Below, in pieces: positions 53,081 to 61,647 of a stretch of DNA of 64,000 nt (position 1 is its first letter; each line of letters opens with the position of its first letter). The stretch is from Bacteroidota bacterium. GTDB lineage: Bacteria > Bacteroidota > Ignavibacteria > Tepidaquicellales > Tepidaquicellaceae. The position numbers and the translations under genes were made by a program. The notes under the pieces are model-generated. The model was not told where the DNA came from and did no database searches. It was given only the letters and a program-made list of their open reading frames with translations. The stretch is from assembly GCA_018266835.1 (NCBI GenBank), contig JAFDZP010000002.1, positions 1,153,302 to 1,217,301 of the forward strand, written 5' to 3'.

Positions 53081-53464
53081 TTGATTGTACTTTATTTTTT
53101 AATCCTCTTAGAAAAAAAGTAACTCAAACCATCTGTAAAAATTTAGTTATCTCACCGGCTTAATTTGATTATACTTTATTTTTTTAAACCTCTTAGAAAA
53201 AAAGTAACTCAAAACATCTGTAAAAATTTAGTTTATCTCACCGGCTTAATTTGATTGTACTTTATTTTTTAAACCTCTTAGAAAAAAAAGTAACTCAAAA
53301 CATCTGTAAAAATTTAGTTTTCTCACCGGCTTAATTTGATTGTACTTTATTTTTTAAACCTCTTAGAAAAAAAGTAACTCAAAACATCTGTAAAAATTTA
53401 GTTTATCTCACCGGCTTAATTTGATTGTACTTTATTTTTAAACTCTTAAAAAAAGTAACTCAAC
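53081..53464. repeat. Tandem array of an 85-bp unit
   Basis: Units start with TTGATT at 53081, 53165, 53251, 53336 and 53421 (periods 84, 86, 85, 85). Four full copies and one shortened copy are nearly the same, differing mostly in lengths of T and A runs. Each contains CTCTTAGAAAAAAAGTAACTC and TCTCACCGGCTTAA. The unit is not a CRISPR: there are no variable spacers. It ends about 145 bases before the next gene, so it could affect its expression. Confidence 0.95.
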
Positions 53465-53609
53465 TGTCCATATATTTTTTCATAATCAAAAAATTGCAGT
53501 AGGTTTTATTTAGGTATCATAAGATAATTTTTAGCTCAAAGAAGTAATATCTTGAGCATAGTTACTATAAAGTGTTTTACAAAAACTAATTAAAGGAGAA
53601 AAACGAAAA

Positions 53610-55520
53610 ATGAAGAACAAATTACTGCTCTTTATTATTTTACCGGTCGTAGCTTTAGGTATTACAGTTTACGGTTTTGTATCGGGAGACATTCTGACTC
53701 AAAAAACGTATCCGCAAAGTCAGCCGGGAGAGATTGCCACTTATGGTCCGGCTTTAGACCATTCAGTACAGGCAATCAATGAATCATTTGAAGGTACAAC
53801 TTTTCCGCCGGCAGGCTGGACAAAGTTATCTCCATTAAGTAACCCGGGATGGACAAGAACAACAGTAGGCACAACTCCATTCCCGGGATTCGGTACAGGT
53901 TCAGTTGTTACAGGATGTCCGGGCGGCGGTTCAGCTCTGGCATTAGTTTCATATGTATCGACTCAAAATAACGAGTGGTTAATCACACCGCAAATCACCA
54001 ATGTTCAACCTGATGATTCATTAACTTTCTGGTTGAGATTCTGGCCGACAATTTATCCTGATTCGTTCAGAGTAAAAATTTCTACAACTACACCAACTAT
54101 TCCTGCAATGACTGCCGGAACACTAATGTCAAGAAGGTTCAGCGGAGATGCAGACTCAGGCTGGGTTCAGTATAAATACAGAATCGGAAACACAGTTCCC
54201 GCAGGTTCAAATATTTATATCGGCTTCCAGGAGTCATTCATTGATGGCTCTGCATTCTGTTTGGATTTAGTTTCATATATCCCTGCAGCAGCTCCTCCTC
54301 CACCTCCGACAACATGGTTTGAACAAACAACACCTATTTCAGCTACATTATCGTCTATTTCAGCTGCAACAGATAACGTTGTATGGGCAGTTGGATATAC
54401 TTCTAACACATCAGGACCTCCTTTTGTAATTAGAACAACAAACGGCGGTACATGGACAACTGCTTTAGGAACAGGTATCGGTACAGGAGTACCTCTTTTC
54501 AATGTATGGGCAATAGATGCTAACACTGCTCTTGCAACAGGTTCTACCACTACTTCTTATATCTATAAAACTACAGATGGCGGAGTTACATGGGCTACAG
54601 TATTTACTCAGGCAGGCGGCTTTGTGGATGGTATAGTTATGAAAGATGCTAATAACGGTATCATGTACGGTGATCCGGTCGGCGGAAGATGGACAATATT
54701 CAAAACAACTAATGCCGGTTCCACATGGGATTCAACCGGATGCTACTTACCACAAGCTGCATCAGAAGCAGGCTGGAATAATGACATGTGCATTATCGGT
54801 AACAATGTCTGGTTCGGTACAAACAATTCAAGAGCATATTATTCATCAAACTACGGTGCGAACTGGACTGCGCAAACAACAGGTGAAGCAGGCGCTTCAG
54901 GGTCTGATGTATTCTTTAATAACGCAACAACAGGTTTATACGGCGGTGCTGCATTAAAACTTTCTACAAACGGCGGAACAACATGGGCTGCTAACGCAGG
55001 CACAGGAACAGGCAACTACAGCGGTATAACCGGTGACGGAAACTCAAGCTTCTGGACAGTAAGATTCAGCGCTGCTATCGGTTACTCAAGCAATAACGGA
55101 ACAACATGGTCAACTGCATACACAACAACAGCAGGAACAGTTAACGATATTACAAGATCAAGAACGGGATTATTAATCTACGGTTGTAAATCAAACGGAC
55201 AGATTGTAAAATACGGCGTTACAACAGGTGTTACACCGGTTAATAACGAACTGGTTTCAGATTATTCTTTAAAACAGAATTATCCAAACCCATTCAATCC
55301 GTCAACAAACATCAGCTTTGCAATTCCGCAAAACGGATTTGTATCTCTTAAAGTTTACAACATGCTTGGTAAGGAAGTTGCCACATTAGTAAACGGTAAT
55401 TTGAATAGCGGTACTTACAATTACAATTTCAATGCTTCAAACTTAGCCAGCGGAATGTACTTCTACAAACTTGAAGCCGGCAATTTCACTGAAACAAAGA
55501 AAATGATATTAGTTAAATAA
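53610..55520 (+). CDS. T9SS-exported choice-of-anchor J and Ycf48-like protein
   Basis: 636 residues. An N-terminal hydrophobic segment (5-25) acts as signal. Choice-of-anchor J domain (about 58-225: ESFEGTTFPPAGWTKLS, NEWLITPQI, FWLRFWP) leads to a Pro-rich linker (APPPPPTTW), then BNR/Ycf48-like blades (RTTNGGTW, KTTDGGVTW, KTTNAGSTW) and T9SS sorting domain with NPFNPSTN, ending KKMILVK. An AGGAG ribosome binding site at 53594 supports the start. The codon usage is richer in GC than the neighbours, as in highly expressed genes such as the octahaem cytochrome. Exported, probable surface adhesin or binding protein. Confidence 0.88.
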   Translation: MKNKLLLFIILPVVALGITVYGFVSGDILTQKTYPQSQPGEIATYGPALDHSVQAINESFEGTTFPPAGWTKLSPLSNPGWTRTTVGTTPFPGFGTGSVVTGCPGGGSALALVSYVSTQNNEWLITPQITNVQPDDSLTFWLRFWPTIYPDSFRVKISTTTPTIPAMTAGTLMSRRFSGDADSGWVQYKYRIGNTVPAGSNIYIGFQESFIDGSAFCLDLVSYIPAAAPPPPPTTWFEQTTPISATLSSISAATDNVVWAVGYTSNTSGPPFVIRTTNGGTWTTALGTGIGTGVPLFNVWAIDANTALATGSTTTSYIYKTTDGGVTWATVFTQAGGFVDGIVMKDANNGIMYGDPVGGRWTIFKTTNAGSTWDSTGCYLPQAASEAGWNNDMCIIGNNVWFGTNNSRAYYSSNYGANWTAQTTGEAGASGSDVFFNNATTGLYGGAALKLSTNGGTTWAANAGTGTGNYSGITGDGNSSFWTVRFSAAIGYSSNNGTTWSTAYTTTAGTVNDITRSRTGLLIYGCKSNGQIVKYGVTTGVTPVNNELVSDYSLKQNYPNPFNPSTNISFAIPQNGFVSLKVYNMLGKEVATLVNGNLNSGTYNYNFNASNLASGMYFYKLEAGNFTETKKMILVK

Positions 55521-55597
55521 ATTTTGCACATTAGCAGCCTCTTTATTAATCCTTTTTCCTTAAAGTAAATAAATGGTCGCTGTTTGTGTATCAATGG

Positions 55598-55625
55598 AGT
55601 ATGCCTGATGAAAGTCAGGCATGCT
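55598..55625 (+). terminator. Hairpin downstream of the T9SS gene
   Basis: An 11-bp stem AGTATGCCTGA / TCAGGCATGCT (one T-G pair) with loop TGAAAG, followed by TCTTATTTT. It may protect the 3' end; the true terminator is probably the next hairpin. Confidence 0.5.
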
Positions 55626-55662
55626 TCTTATTTTAAAATAGTAAAAGTATTTTATTAATGAT

Positions 55663-55699
55663 AGTCCTGCAATATTTATTTATTGCGGGACTTTTTTTT
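55663..55699 (+). terminator. Rho-independent terminator
   Basis: A 12-bp stem AGTCCTGCAATA / TATTGCGGGACT (one T-G pair), loop TTTATT, followed by eight T residues. It is the likely end of transcription for the gene stopping at 55520. Confidence 0.9.
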
Positions 55700-55741
55700 G
55701 TCAATTTTTTGAACAATAAACCATTGGAAAAACTTATAGCG

Positions 55742-55765
55742 AAACTTACGCCCCCTCGTAAGTTT
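55742..55765. repeat. Hairpin with CCCCCT loop (family D), second copy
   Basis: Stem AAACTTACG / CGTAAGTTT with loop CCCCCT, the same as at 45319-45344. Lies in the 889-base non-coding gap 55521-56409. Confidence 0.75.
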
Positions 55766-55929
55766 TGATGTAAGCTGCTGATAAAATAATTTTTCATTTC
55801 TTTTAAAATTACACCTCATAAATTCTCCTCACAAACTAAAACAACAGGTAATTTACCTATAAGAATTTTCTTTTAAAATCCGGTTCATCTCATTAGCAGT
55901 AATAGGGAAATAAATTTTTTTAGGTGTTG

Positions 55930-56340
55930 ACAGGTTCTGTCAATTAGTAATTAATAATTAATAAAGAATAATTTTTATGCTGTGAAACCCCGCAGTTCTT
56001 TTGCGGGAGGGGTAGTTTAACACGACGCTTGTCATCCCGCACCCCGTATCAAGTACGGGGCAAGCTTACTGATGCGGGATCCAATCATCTTTATAAAACT
56101 TCGTTTTATCGTTCTTTTTTTCTTGATAAAAAAAGAACTCCCGCGTCTAGCGCGGGACAGGCGCCAAAATCAAGCCGCCATGGCGGAATATAAATTTGCA
56201 TTAAGTTCCCAACGAGGACGTTGGGAACGAGGGGAGCAGGTGCGCTCGAAGTAAACTCGCTTCGCTCAGACATACTTCTCGCTAGCGATTGTTCTCGTGA
56301 TTTTCTTAATGGAAAATTTATAAGGCCGGATTATAGGGAA
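55930..56340. repeat. Dense island of unrelated palindromes next to the AAA-TOPRIM cassette
   Basis: No gene is supported here. It holds at least seven inverted repeats: TTGACAG-GTT-CTGTCAA (55926-55942), an AT-rich arm also found at 31359 (55942-55973), CCCGCA / TGCGGG (55989-56007), ATCCCGCA / TGCGGGAT (56034-56080) enclosing CCCCGTA / TACGGGG, GTTCTTTTTTT / AAAAAAAGAAC (56111-56138), TCCCGCG / CGCGGGA (56139-56157), CCGCCATGGCGG (56175-56186) and GTTCCCAACG / CGTTGGGAAC (56205-56228). Confidence 0.85.
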
Positions 56341-56350
56341 ATGTAAATCT

Positions 56351-56389
56351 GTTCCCCTCCTTACTAAGGAGGGGTTAGGGGTGGTTTAA
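56351..56389. repeat. Left inverted repeat of the AAA-TOPRIM cassette (family A copy)
   Basis: A 39-base element that starts GTTCCCCTCC and ends GTGGTTTAA. Its reverse complement matches the element at 58776-58814 in 37 of 39 positions. It has the internal stem CCCCTCCTTA / TAAGGAGGGG of family A. Confidence 0.85.
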
Positions 56390-56409
56390 TGTAAGATCGT
56401 GATTATAAG

Positions 56410-56955
56410 TTAATCTCCCGTACTTTGCCAAAATTGTTCAATTTCAATCAATAAGTACTTATTATTTATTAACTCCTTTATTCCCAAAATTACTTTTTTA
56501 TAATCATTATAGGTTTTAATATCAACCATTTTTTCAAATTTACCAATTTTTTCATAAAAAATTTCTTTTCCAACTTCTTTCTTTAGAACCTTTAATAATT
56601 CACTATCGATTGGAGGATGAATAAATTCAATTAGTTTAGAATTCCCTAATCCTCCCAAATATACAGCAGTTTTTAAATAAATATTTATAATCTTTGCAGC
56701 CCATATTAAAGGTAATCCCGATTTCTTTTTACGAATTTTTTTCTTTACTAAAGATTTTACATTTTTTTCATGCCATTCATTAAATTCTTCCTCTTCAATT
56801 TTTGTAGTATCGGATAAAATTCGATCAAAACGCTTTTCTAATAACGAATAAATATCTTTTCTTGCTTTTATTGGGCATCCTGAACGCGTAGAAGAAAGTG
56901 CAGTCCACATTGCGAAATTTTGTATGATGTCTTTTCTGATTTTATTGTGCTTCAT
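56410..56955 (-). CDS. Unrecognised partner protein of the AAA-TOPRIM ATPase
   Basis: 181 residues, family not recognised. Basic and largely helical by eye, with a Lys-rich stretch (KNVKSLVKKKIRKKKSG, about 65-81) followed by LPLIWAAKIINIYLKTAVYLGG and the patch EFIHPPIDSELLKVLKK, which looks conserved. Conserved-looking Trp, His, Asp and Arg (WTALSSTRSGCP near the start) could make an active site, but no known nuclease motif is visible. Its ATG lies 10 bases after the ATPase stop, so the two form one transcript. It is more AT-rich than the flanking genes. Could be the effector or regulator of a defence pair. Confidence 0.78.
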   Translation of the reverse strand: MKHNKIRKDIIQNFAMWTALSSTRSGCPIKARKDIYSLLEKRFDRILSDTTKIEEEEFNEWHEKNVKSLVKKKIRKKKSGLPLIWAAKIINIYLKTAVYLGGLGNSKLIEFIHPPIDSELLKVLKKEVGKEIFYEKIGKFEKMVDIKTYNDYKKVILGIKELINNKYLLIEIEQFWQSTGD

Positions 56956-56965
56956 AATTAGATTT

Positions 56966-58630
56966 TTATCGAATTAGTTTTAACAATTTTTCAATTTCTT
57001 CTTCGATTTTTTTTAAAACTACTTTTTGATTATCTTTATCCATTACATCACAAATATGACTGCATAGTTTAGTTTTATCTAATTCTCTTATTAAACTTTC
57101 CGCGCCGTAATCATCAACTTTAATTCTTTCTTTGTAAAAATCATTTTGACTAAAGTTAGATGGCAAAAACAATAAATTTTCAATTCCTTTTTTATAAAGA
57201 GTGTTGACCTCGTTTTTTTCCATTCGTCTTACAAATAAATTTCCTAAATCTTCTTCAAATTTATTAGTATCACTATCATAAAGAAGTATTGTTTTATTTT
57301 TCAACATTGAAGGATTTGAGGTATAGTGATTTTTAGCGTTATCCAAAGCCTTTACACCAGTATATTCAGGATTCCCTTTTCCGTTTAATTTTCCAATCCA
57401 TCTAAATTCCAAACCTATACCTCTTTTTTCAAAAACCTCAAGAGCTTTATTGAAATATTTTTCATCTGTTTCTCCCTCAAGAAGTATTATAGTTTTATCT
57501 GAATTTATATGATAATTAACATTGAATGCCTCTTGAACAATTTTCTCATTTGTCCATCCATAAAATTCAGGTTCATTTGAAACAACAATTTTACCCTTAT
57601 CATCTTTTTTGAGAACTACGACCTTGTCGTTTTCTCTATTAGAATTATGTATTACAAACGGAGAGTGAGTTGTAACAATTAATTGAGATGTTTGAAGTCC
57701 ATCATTATCTGTAAATAATTTTTTAAAGAAAGTAAGTATTTTCAATTGCCATGTAGGGTGCATACTTATTTCTGGTTCATCTATGAGCACTAAAGCTCCT
57801 CTAGTTGTCTCTTTATTTTTTAGCAAGAAGCTACCTCTAAATACAATTTGTTTTTCTCCTGAACTTAATTCATTGATACCCATTTCTCTACCATTTTCTT
57901 CAAATATTACCTGTTTTACATTATTTTTCGTTTTAATAGTTTTATATTTCTTCTCAGGAAAAATAAATTTGAACGCATTTGCAAATCTATTTATTCTTAT
58001 ATCTATTTTATCTCTATTTACAGGCAAACCTTCGTTTTCTCTTCCCCATTCTGCAAATTCAGTTGCATCAATAGTTTGAATGTCGACAAAAAGTTGAGTG
58101 ATTTCTGAAGCTAAATTACTGTTTGAGCGTTCACTTTCTTCGACAATGTTATCTATATTTAATGCTGTAATATTATAAATCTCGTTAGACGAGAAATTAA
58201 TTTCTGCACTAGAAAAAATAGCCATAAATATTCTACGGGTTTCATCCACAGCTAAGGCCTCCCCTGCATATGTGTCCGAACCATTGACAACTCTCATTCT
58301 ATTCCAAATATTAGAAATACTAAAATCTATCTGAATTTGTAGAATATTATTTTTTTCTAAATTTTTAAAAAGCCCACTTCTAGTTCCGTTTTTACTTAAA
58401 GTTCCGATTTCTATTTGTGATAATTCAATTTCTGTATATAATTTTTCATTTTTCTCTAACGCCGAAAAGGTTGAGAATTTATATAAAACTTCTAATAATA
58501 AGGATTTTCCGACGCCATTTTCTCCTGCTATAATTATAGTATCTACTGTATCTCCATTTTTGTTTGTAAAATCTAAGGATAGATTCCCAAAGAGAAAATG
58601 ATTTTCAAAAGTAATTTTTCTTATTTTCAT
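56966..58630 (-). CDS. AAA ATPase with TOPRIM domain, OLD-like
   Basis: 554 residues from ATG 58630 (MKIRKITFENHF); an upstream ATG at 58699 would add 23 residues before the usual first strand. ABC-type ATPase: Walker A GENGVGKS (36-43), signature LSSGEKQ (255-261), Walker B ALVLIDEPE (279-287), switch His 322 (THSPF). TOPRIM domain: E385 in LLEGETDE and the DSD pair D452/D454 in LLYDSD. This order matches class 1 OLD nucleases and the ATPase-TOPRIM proteins of defence systems (Gabija GajA, fused PARIS-like). No UvrD-like GajB is nearby; the partner is the 181-residue gene. Likely DNA-linked ATPase and nuclease in phage defence; not proven. Confidence 0.9.
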   Translation of the reverse strand: MKIRKITFENHFLFGNLSLDFTNKNGDTVDTIIIAGENGVGKSLLLEVLYKFSTFSALEKNEKLYTEIELSQIEIGTLSKNGTRSGLFKNLEKNNILQIQIDFSISNIWNRMRVVNGSDTYAGEALAVDETRRIFMAIFSSAEINFSSNEIYNITALNIDNIVEESERSNSNLASEITQLFVDIQTIDATEFAEWGRENEGLPVNRDKIDIRINRFANAFKFIFPEKKYKTIKTKNNVKQVIFEENGREMGINELSSGEKQIVFRGSFLLKNKETTRGALVLIDEPEISMHPTWQLKILTFFKKLFTDNDGLQTSQLIVTTHSPFVIHNSNRENDKVVVLKKDDKGKIVVSNEPEFYGWTNEKIVQEAFNVNYHINSDKTIILLEGETDEKYFNKALEVFEKRGIGLEFRWIGKLNGKGNPEYTGVKALDNAKNHYTSNPSMLKNKTILLYDSDTNKFEEDLGNLFVRRMEKNEVNTLYKKGIENLLFLPSNFSQNDFYKERIKVDDYGAESLIRELDKTKLCSHICDVMDKDNQKVVLKKIEEEIEKLLKLIR

Positions 58631-58718
58631 TAATTCTATTATGCTATTTTTATTAAAGTAAATATTTTTACAATAAGATTGTGTGAAATTTAAAATCACT
58701 AAATTGAATTTTCTATTA

Positions 58719-58761
58719 CTGGATTCCCGCCTTCGCGGGGAATGACCCCGCTATAGCGGGG
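58719..58761. repeat. CCCGC-type hairpins (family B)
   Basis: TTCCCGC-CTTC-GCGGGGAA (58724-58742) followed by the palindrome CCCCGCTATAGCGGGG (58746-58761) and CAGGC. The same CAGGC or CAAGC tail follows the hairpins at 27496, 56054 and 56151. Confidence 0.8.
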
Positions 58762-58775
58762 CAGGCATACAGATG

Positions 58776-58814
58776 TTAAACCACCCCTAGCCCCTCCTTG
58801 GTAAGGAGGGGAAC
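58776..58814. repeat. Right inverted repeat of the AAA-TOPRIM cassette (family A copy)
   Basis: A 39-base element starting TTAAACCACC and ending AGGGGAAC. It is the reverse complement of the left element at 56351-56389 except for two bases. Both contain the family A stem. Confidence 0.85.
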
Positions 58815-59209
58815 AGTACTTGTCTGAATGTTAGTATCCCCCACAACTCCCAATTCAAATCCCCCGTTTCTTCATTGAAATTCGCCCTTAATTTTGGTAT
58901 TTTTAGGTCTGTTTTTTAATTTTTTTTCTAATTTTACAATCCTTATTTTACCCTCGCGGCACATCTAAGTAATGAATAAATAAGGATTATTACGCGCATT
59001 TGTATTCACCGAAAAAATTGCTTTAAAAATATTTTTCCTTAATTTTACTCTTAGGAAAAGGAATACCTGCATTTTATAAATTCAGGCACATATAAAGTTA
59101 TATCACAAATACATATTCTTATACGTTACGAAGCCGGAGCATCGTAACGAGTGGTTACTTGAAAGTTTAAATAAAATAAATCAATAATATAAAAGGAGAA
59201 ACAAATTTA
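58815..59209. other. Non-coding region upstream of the ATP-grasp gene
   Basis: No gene is supported. A family C hairpin CGTTACGA / TCGTAACG lies at 59124-59149. AGGAG at 59194-59198 is the ribosome binding site of the ATP-grasp gene (spacing 11 to the ATG at 59210). The promoter presumably lies in this stretch; I cannot place it. Confidence 0.6.
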
Positions 59210-60229
59210 ATGAAAAAAATCGGCATACTGTTCGGACAGGAAAAGACATTTCCTCAGGCATTTGTGGATAGAGTTAACTCGAAAAACGTTGACGGAATCA
59301 CAGCAGAGTTTGTAAACATCGATAAAGTTGTGCAGGGCGCGCCTTGCGGTTATGATGTTATCATCGATAGAATTTCACAGGACGTTCCTTTCTACCGCGG
59401 CTTTTTAAAAAACGCTGCTATAAGCGGAACTGCCGTGCTGAACAATCCTTTCTGGTGGAGCGCCGATGAAAAGTTTTTCAATAACGCACTTGCTACAAAA
59501 ATCGGAGTGCCGGTGCCGAAGACCGTTCTCCTTCCTTCGAACGAATTACCTCCTGATACAGCAAACGAGTCATTCAAAAATCTTGCATTCCCTCTTGACT
59601 GGGAAGGTATGTTTGATTACATCGGCTTCCCTGCTTATTTCAAACCTTTTGCAGGCGGCGGATGGAAAAACGTTTATCAGATCACCGATATGGAATCATT
59701 CTTCAAAGCATACAACGAAACCAAACAATTGGTCATGATGCTTCAGGAAGAAATTAAATTTGATTCATACTTCAGATGCTACTGCATAGACAGACAGGAT
59801 ATAAAAATTATGCACTACGAACCGCGCAATCCTCACCACTTAAGATACGTTGCAAACTTCGATGTAAGCCAGGAGCTTCTCGATACAATTAAAGATTATG
59901 TATTAAGAATTAACAACGGACTCGGGTACGATTTCAACACAGTTGAATTTGCAGTAAGAGACGGAATTCCGATTGCGATTGACTTCTGCAATCCTGCGCC
60001 TGATGCCGATAAAGCTTCAGTCGGTGAAGAAAATTTTGAGTGGGTAGTTGAAGCTGCTGCTAACATGGCAATAAGAAGAGCACAGAACCATAAAGACGGA
60101 CAGAACAATTTAACATGGGGGACATTTGTAAAGAACTTCGCTAACGACGGAGCAGTAAGCGCAGAGAACGTTCACGGCGGACAAGAAGGCCACGGTAAAA
60201 AAAAAGCTAAATCAGTAAAGAAGAAATAG
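59210..60229 (+). CDS. ATP-grasp superfamily ligase-like protein
   Basis: 339 residues, cytoplasmic. The N-terminal Rossmann-like pre-ATP domain (MKKIGILFGQEKTFPQAF) is followed by an ATP-grasp core with YFKPFAGGGWKNV (Lys and Gly-rich loop that binds ATP), VMMLQEEIKFDS, and the metal-binding stretch TVEFAVRDGIPIAIDFCNP. The C-terminus is a Lys-rich tail (GKKKAKSVKKK). Such enzymes join a carboxylate to an amine via acyl phosphate, for example in amino acid or peptide ligases. Substrate unknown; the next gene is another carboxylate-amine ligase. Confidence 0.82.
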   Translation: MKKIGILFGQEKTFPQAFVDRVNSKNVDGITAEFVNIDKVVQGAPCGYDVIIDRISQDVPFYRGFLKNAAISGTAVLNNPFWWSADEKFFNNALATKIGVPVPKTVLLPSNELPPDTANESFKNLAFPLDWEGMFDYIGFPAYFKPFAGGGWKNVYQITDMESFFKAYNETKQLVMMLQEEIKFDSYFRCYCIDRQDIKIMHYEPRNPHHLRYVANFDVSQELLDTIKDYVLRINNGLGYDFNTVEFAVRDGIPIAIDFCNPAPDADKASVGEENFEWVVEAAANMAIRRAQNHKDGQNNLTWGTFVKNFANDGAVSAENVHGGQEGHGKKKAKSVKKK

Positions 60230-60265
60230 TACTGAGTAGAAAGTAGTAAGTATAAAGTATTTGTA

Positions 60266-60289
60266 GAGACGCAAAATATTGCGTCTCTG
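60266..60289. repeat. Hairpin between the two ligase genes
   Basis: A perfect 10-bp stem AGAGACGCAA / TTGCGTCTCT with loop AATA. No T-run follows, so it is a weak terminator or a dispersed repeat; the two ligase genes could still share a message. Confidence 0.6.
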
Positions 60290-60407
60290 CGAAATAAAGA
60301 ATAGCAATACGTGTTTAGAATTCTAAATTCATAATTCTGAATTTTGAATTCCCGATGTTTTTCTTATCTTAGCAGATAAGAATTTTTAAAATAAAAAATA
60401 ACCCCGT

Positions 60408-61511
60408 ATGAAAAGCAAGCTTTTCACCTTAGGAATAGAAGAAGAGTTTCAGGTAATTGATCCCGTTACGCGCGAGCTGAAGTCACACATGAATCAGATA
60501 GTGACGACAGGGCAGTCGAAACTCGCTGATCAGATAAAACCTGAAATGCACCAGGCAGTTGTTGAAGTCGGTACGATAATATGTAGTGATATACACATGG
60601 CACGAGAGGAAGTTTCAAAGCTAAGAAAAGATATATCTGAAGTTGCTAAGGAATCGGGACTGCGAATTGCAGCTGCGGGAACGCATCCGTTCTCCCACTG
60701 GAAAGACCAGGAAATTACTGACCATCCGCGCTATCACGAAATATTAAATGAGATGCAGGAGACTGCAAGAGCAAATTTAATTTTCGGTCTGCATGTTCAC
60801 GTCGGTATTGATAACAGGGAAACAGGTCTGCAGCTAATGAATGCCGCAAGATATTTTCTTCCGCACATTTTTGCCCTGAGCACAAACTCACCGTTCTGGC
60901 TGGGAAGAAATACAGGTTTTCATTCTTACAGAACGAAAGTGTTTGATAAATTCCCTCGCACAGGTATTCCTGATTTCTTTTCAAGTCTTGCCGAATACGA
61001 AAGCTATGTAAACGTCCTTATAAAAACAAAGTGCATAGATAACGCAAAAAAGATATGGTGGGATATAAGATTGCATCCGTTCTTTGATACGCTTGAGTTC
61101 AGAATATGCGATGTGCCGATGACGGTAGATGAAACAATCTCTCTTGCAGCAATTATGCAGGCAGTGATTGCAAAGCTTTACAAACTGTTAAGAGCTAACT
61201 TAGGTTTCAGAATTTACAGAAGAGCTCTCATCATGGAAAATAAATGGAGAGCTGCAAGATACGGAATACACGGCAAGATGATTGACTTCGGAAAAGTTGA
61301 AGAGGTGGATTATAAATTTTTAATGCATGAGCTTGTGGGATTTGTAGATGACGTGCTTGGAGACTTGGATTCACGCGAAGAAGTTTATAATATTTTTAAG
61401 ATAATGGAAAACGGAACAGGCGCTGACAGACAGCTGAAAGTTTACGAAGAAACAAAAGACCTGAAGAAGGTTGTAGATTATATCATGGATGAAACCGTGA
61501 AAGGATTGTAA
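60408..61511 (+). CDS. Carboxylate-amine ligase, GCS2 (glutamate-cysteine ligase 2) family
   Basis: 367 residues, the usual length for YbdK-type enzymes. Core motifs: LGIEEEFQVIDP at the start, EVGTIICSDIHMAREEVSKLR, GLHVHVGI in the active site, SPFWLGRNTGFHSYRT and DTLEFRICDVPMTVDETISLA. The Glu cluster GIEEEF binds metal and nucleotide. YbdK makes gamma-glutamylcysteine weakly in vitro; the natural substrate of this family is often unknown. Same strand as the ATP-grasp gene. Confidence 0.93.
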   Translation: MKSKLFTLGIEEEFQVIDPVTRELKSHMNQIVTTGQSKLADQIKPEMHQAVVEVGTIICSDIHMAREEVSKLRKDISEVAKESGLRIAAAGTHPFSHWKDQEITDHPRYHEILNEMQETARANLIFGLHVHVGIDNRETGLQLMNAARYFLPHIFALSTNSPFWLGRNTGFHSYRTKVFDKFPRTGIPDFFSSLAEYESYVNVLIKTKCIDNAKKIWWDIRLHPFFDTLEFRICDVPMTVDETISLAAIMQAVIAKLYKLLRANLGFRIYRRALIMENKWRAARYGIHGKMIDFGKVEEVDYKFLMHELVGFVDDVLGDLDSREEVYNIFKIMENGTGADRQLKVYEETKDLKKVVDYIMDETVKGL

Positions 61512-61515
61512 TCAG

Positions 61516-61608
61516 ATTTTCCCCCTCCTCACTCGAGGAGGGGGATTAAGGGGGTGGTGGACAATTTAACCACCCCCCTGCCCCCTCCTTGAAAAGGAGG
61601 GGGTGAAC
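61516..61608. repeat. Inverted pair of family A C-rich repeats
   Basis: Left stem CCCCCTCCTC / GAGGAGGGGG (61521-61530, 61535-61544); right stem CCCCCTCCTT / AAGGAGGGGG (61581-61590, 61594-61603). Between them GGGGGTGGT (61550-61558) and ACCACCCCC (61569-61577) pair, so the whole can fold as a three-way hairpin. Lies between the ligase and aminopeptidase genes. Confidence 0.85.
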
Positions 61609-61647
61609 ATTTTTAAAAAACTAAAACAATAACTGACAAAATTATAC

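Noticed and set aside
53081-53464. CRISPR array
   Set aside because: The 85-base units are nearly identical over their full length and abut each other; there are no variable spacers and no cas genes.
56072-56254. A 60-residue plus-strand gene
   Set aside because: It lies wholly inside a cluster of palindromic repeats and its protein has no pattern of a real domain.
56351-58814. Insertion sequence
   Set aside because: Inverted repeats flank the genes, but neither gene is a transposase and no clear target-site duplication was seen.
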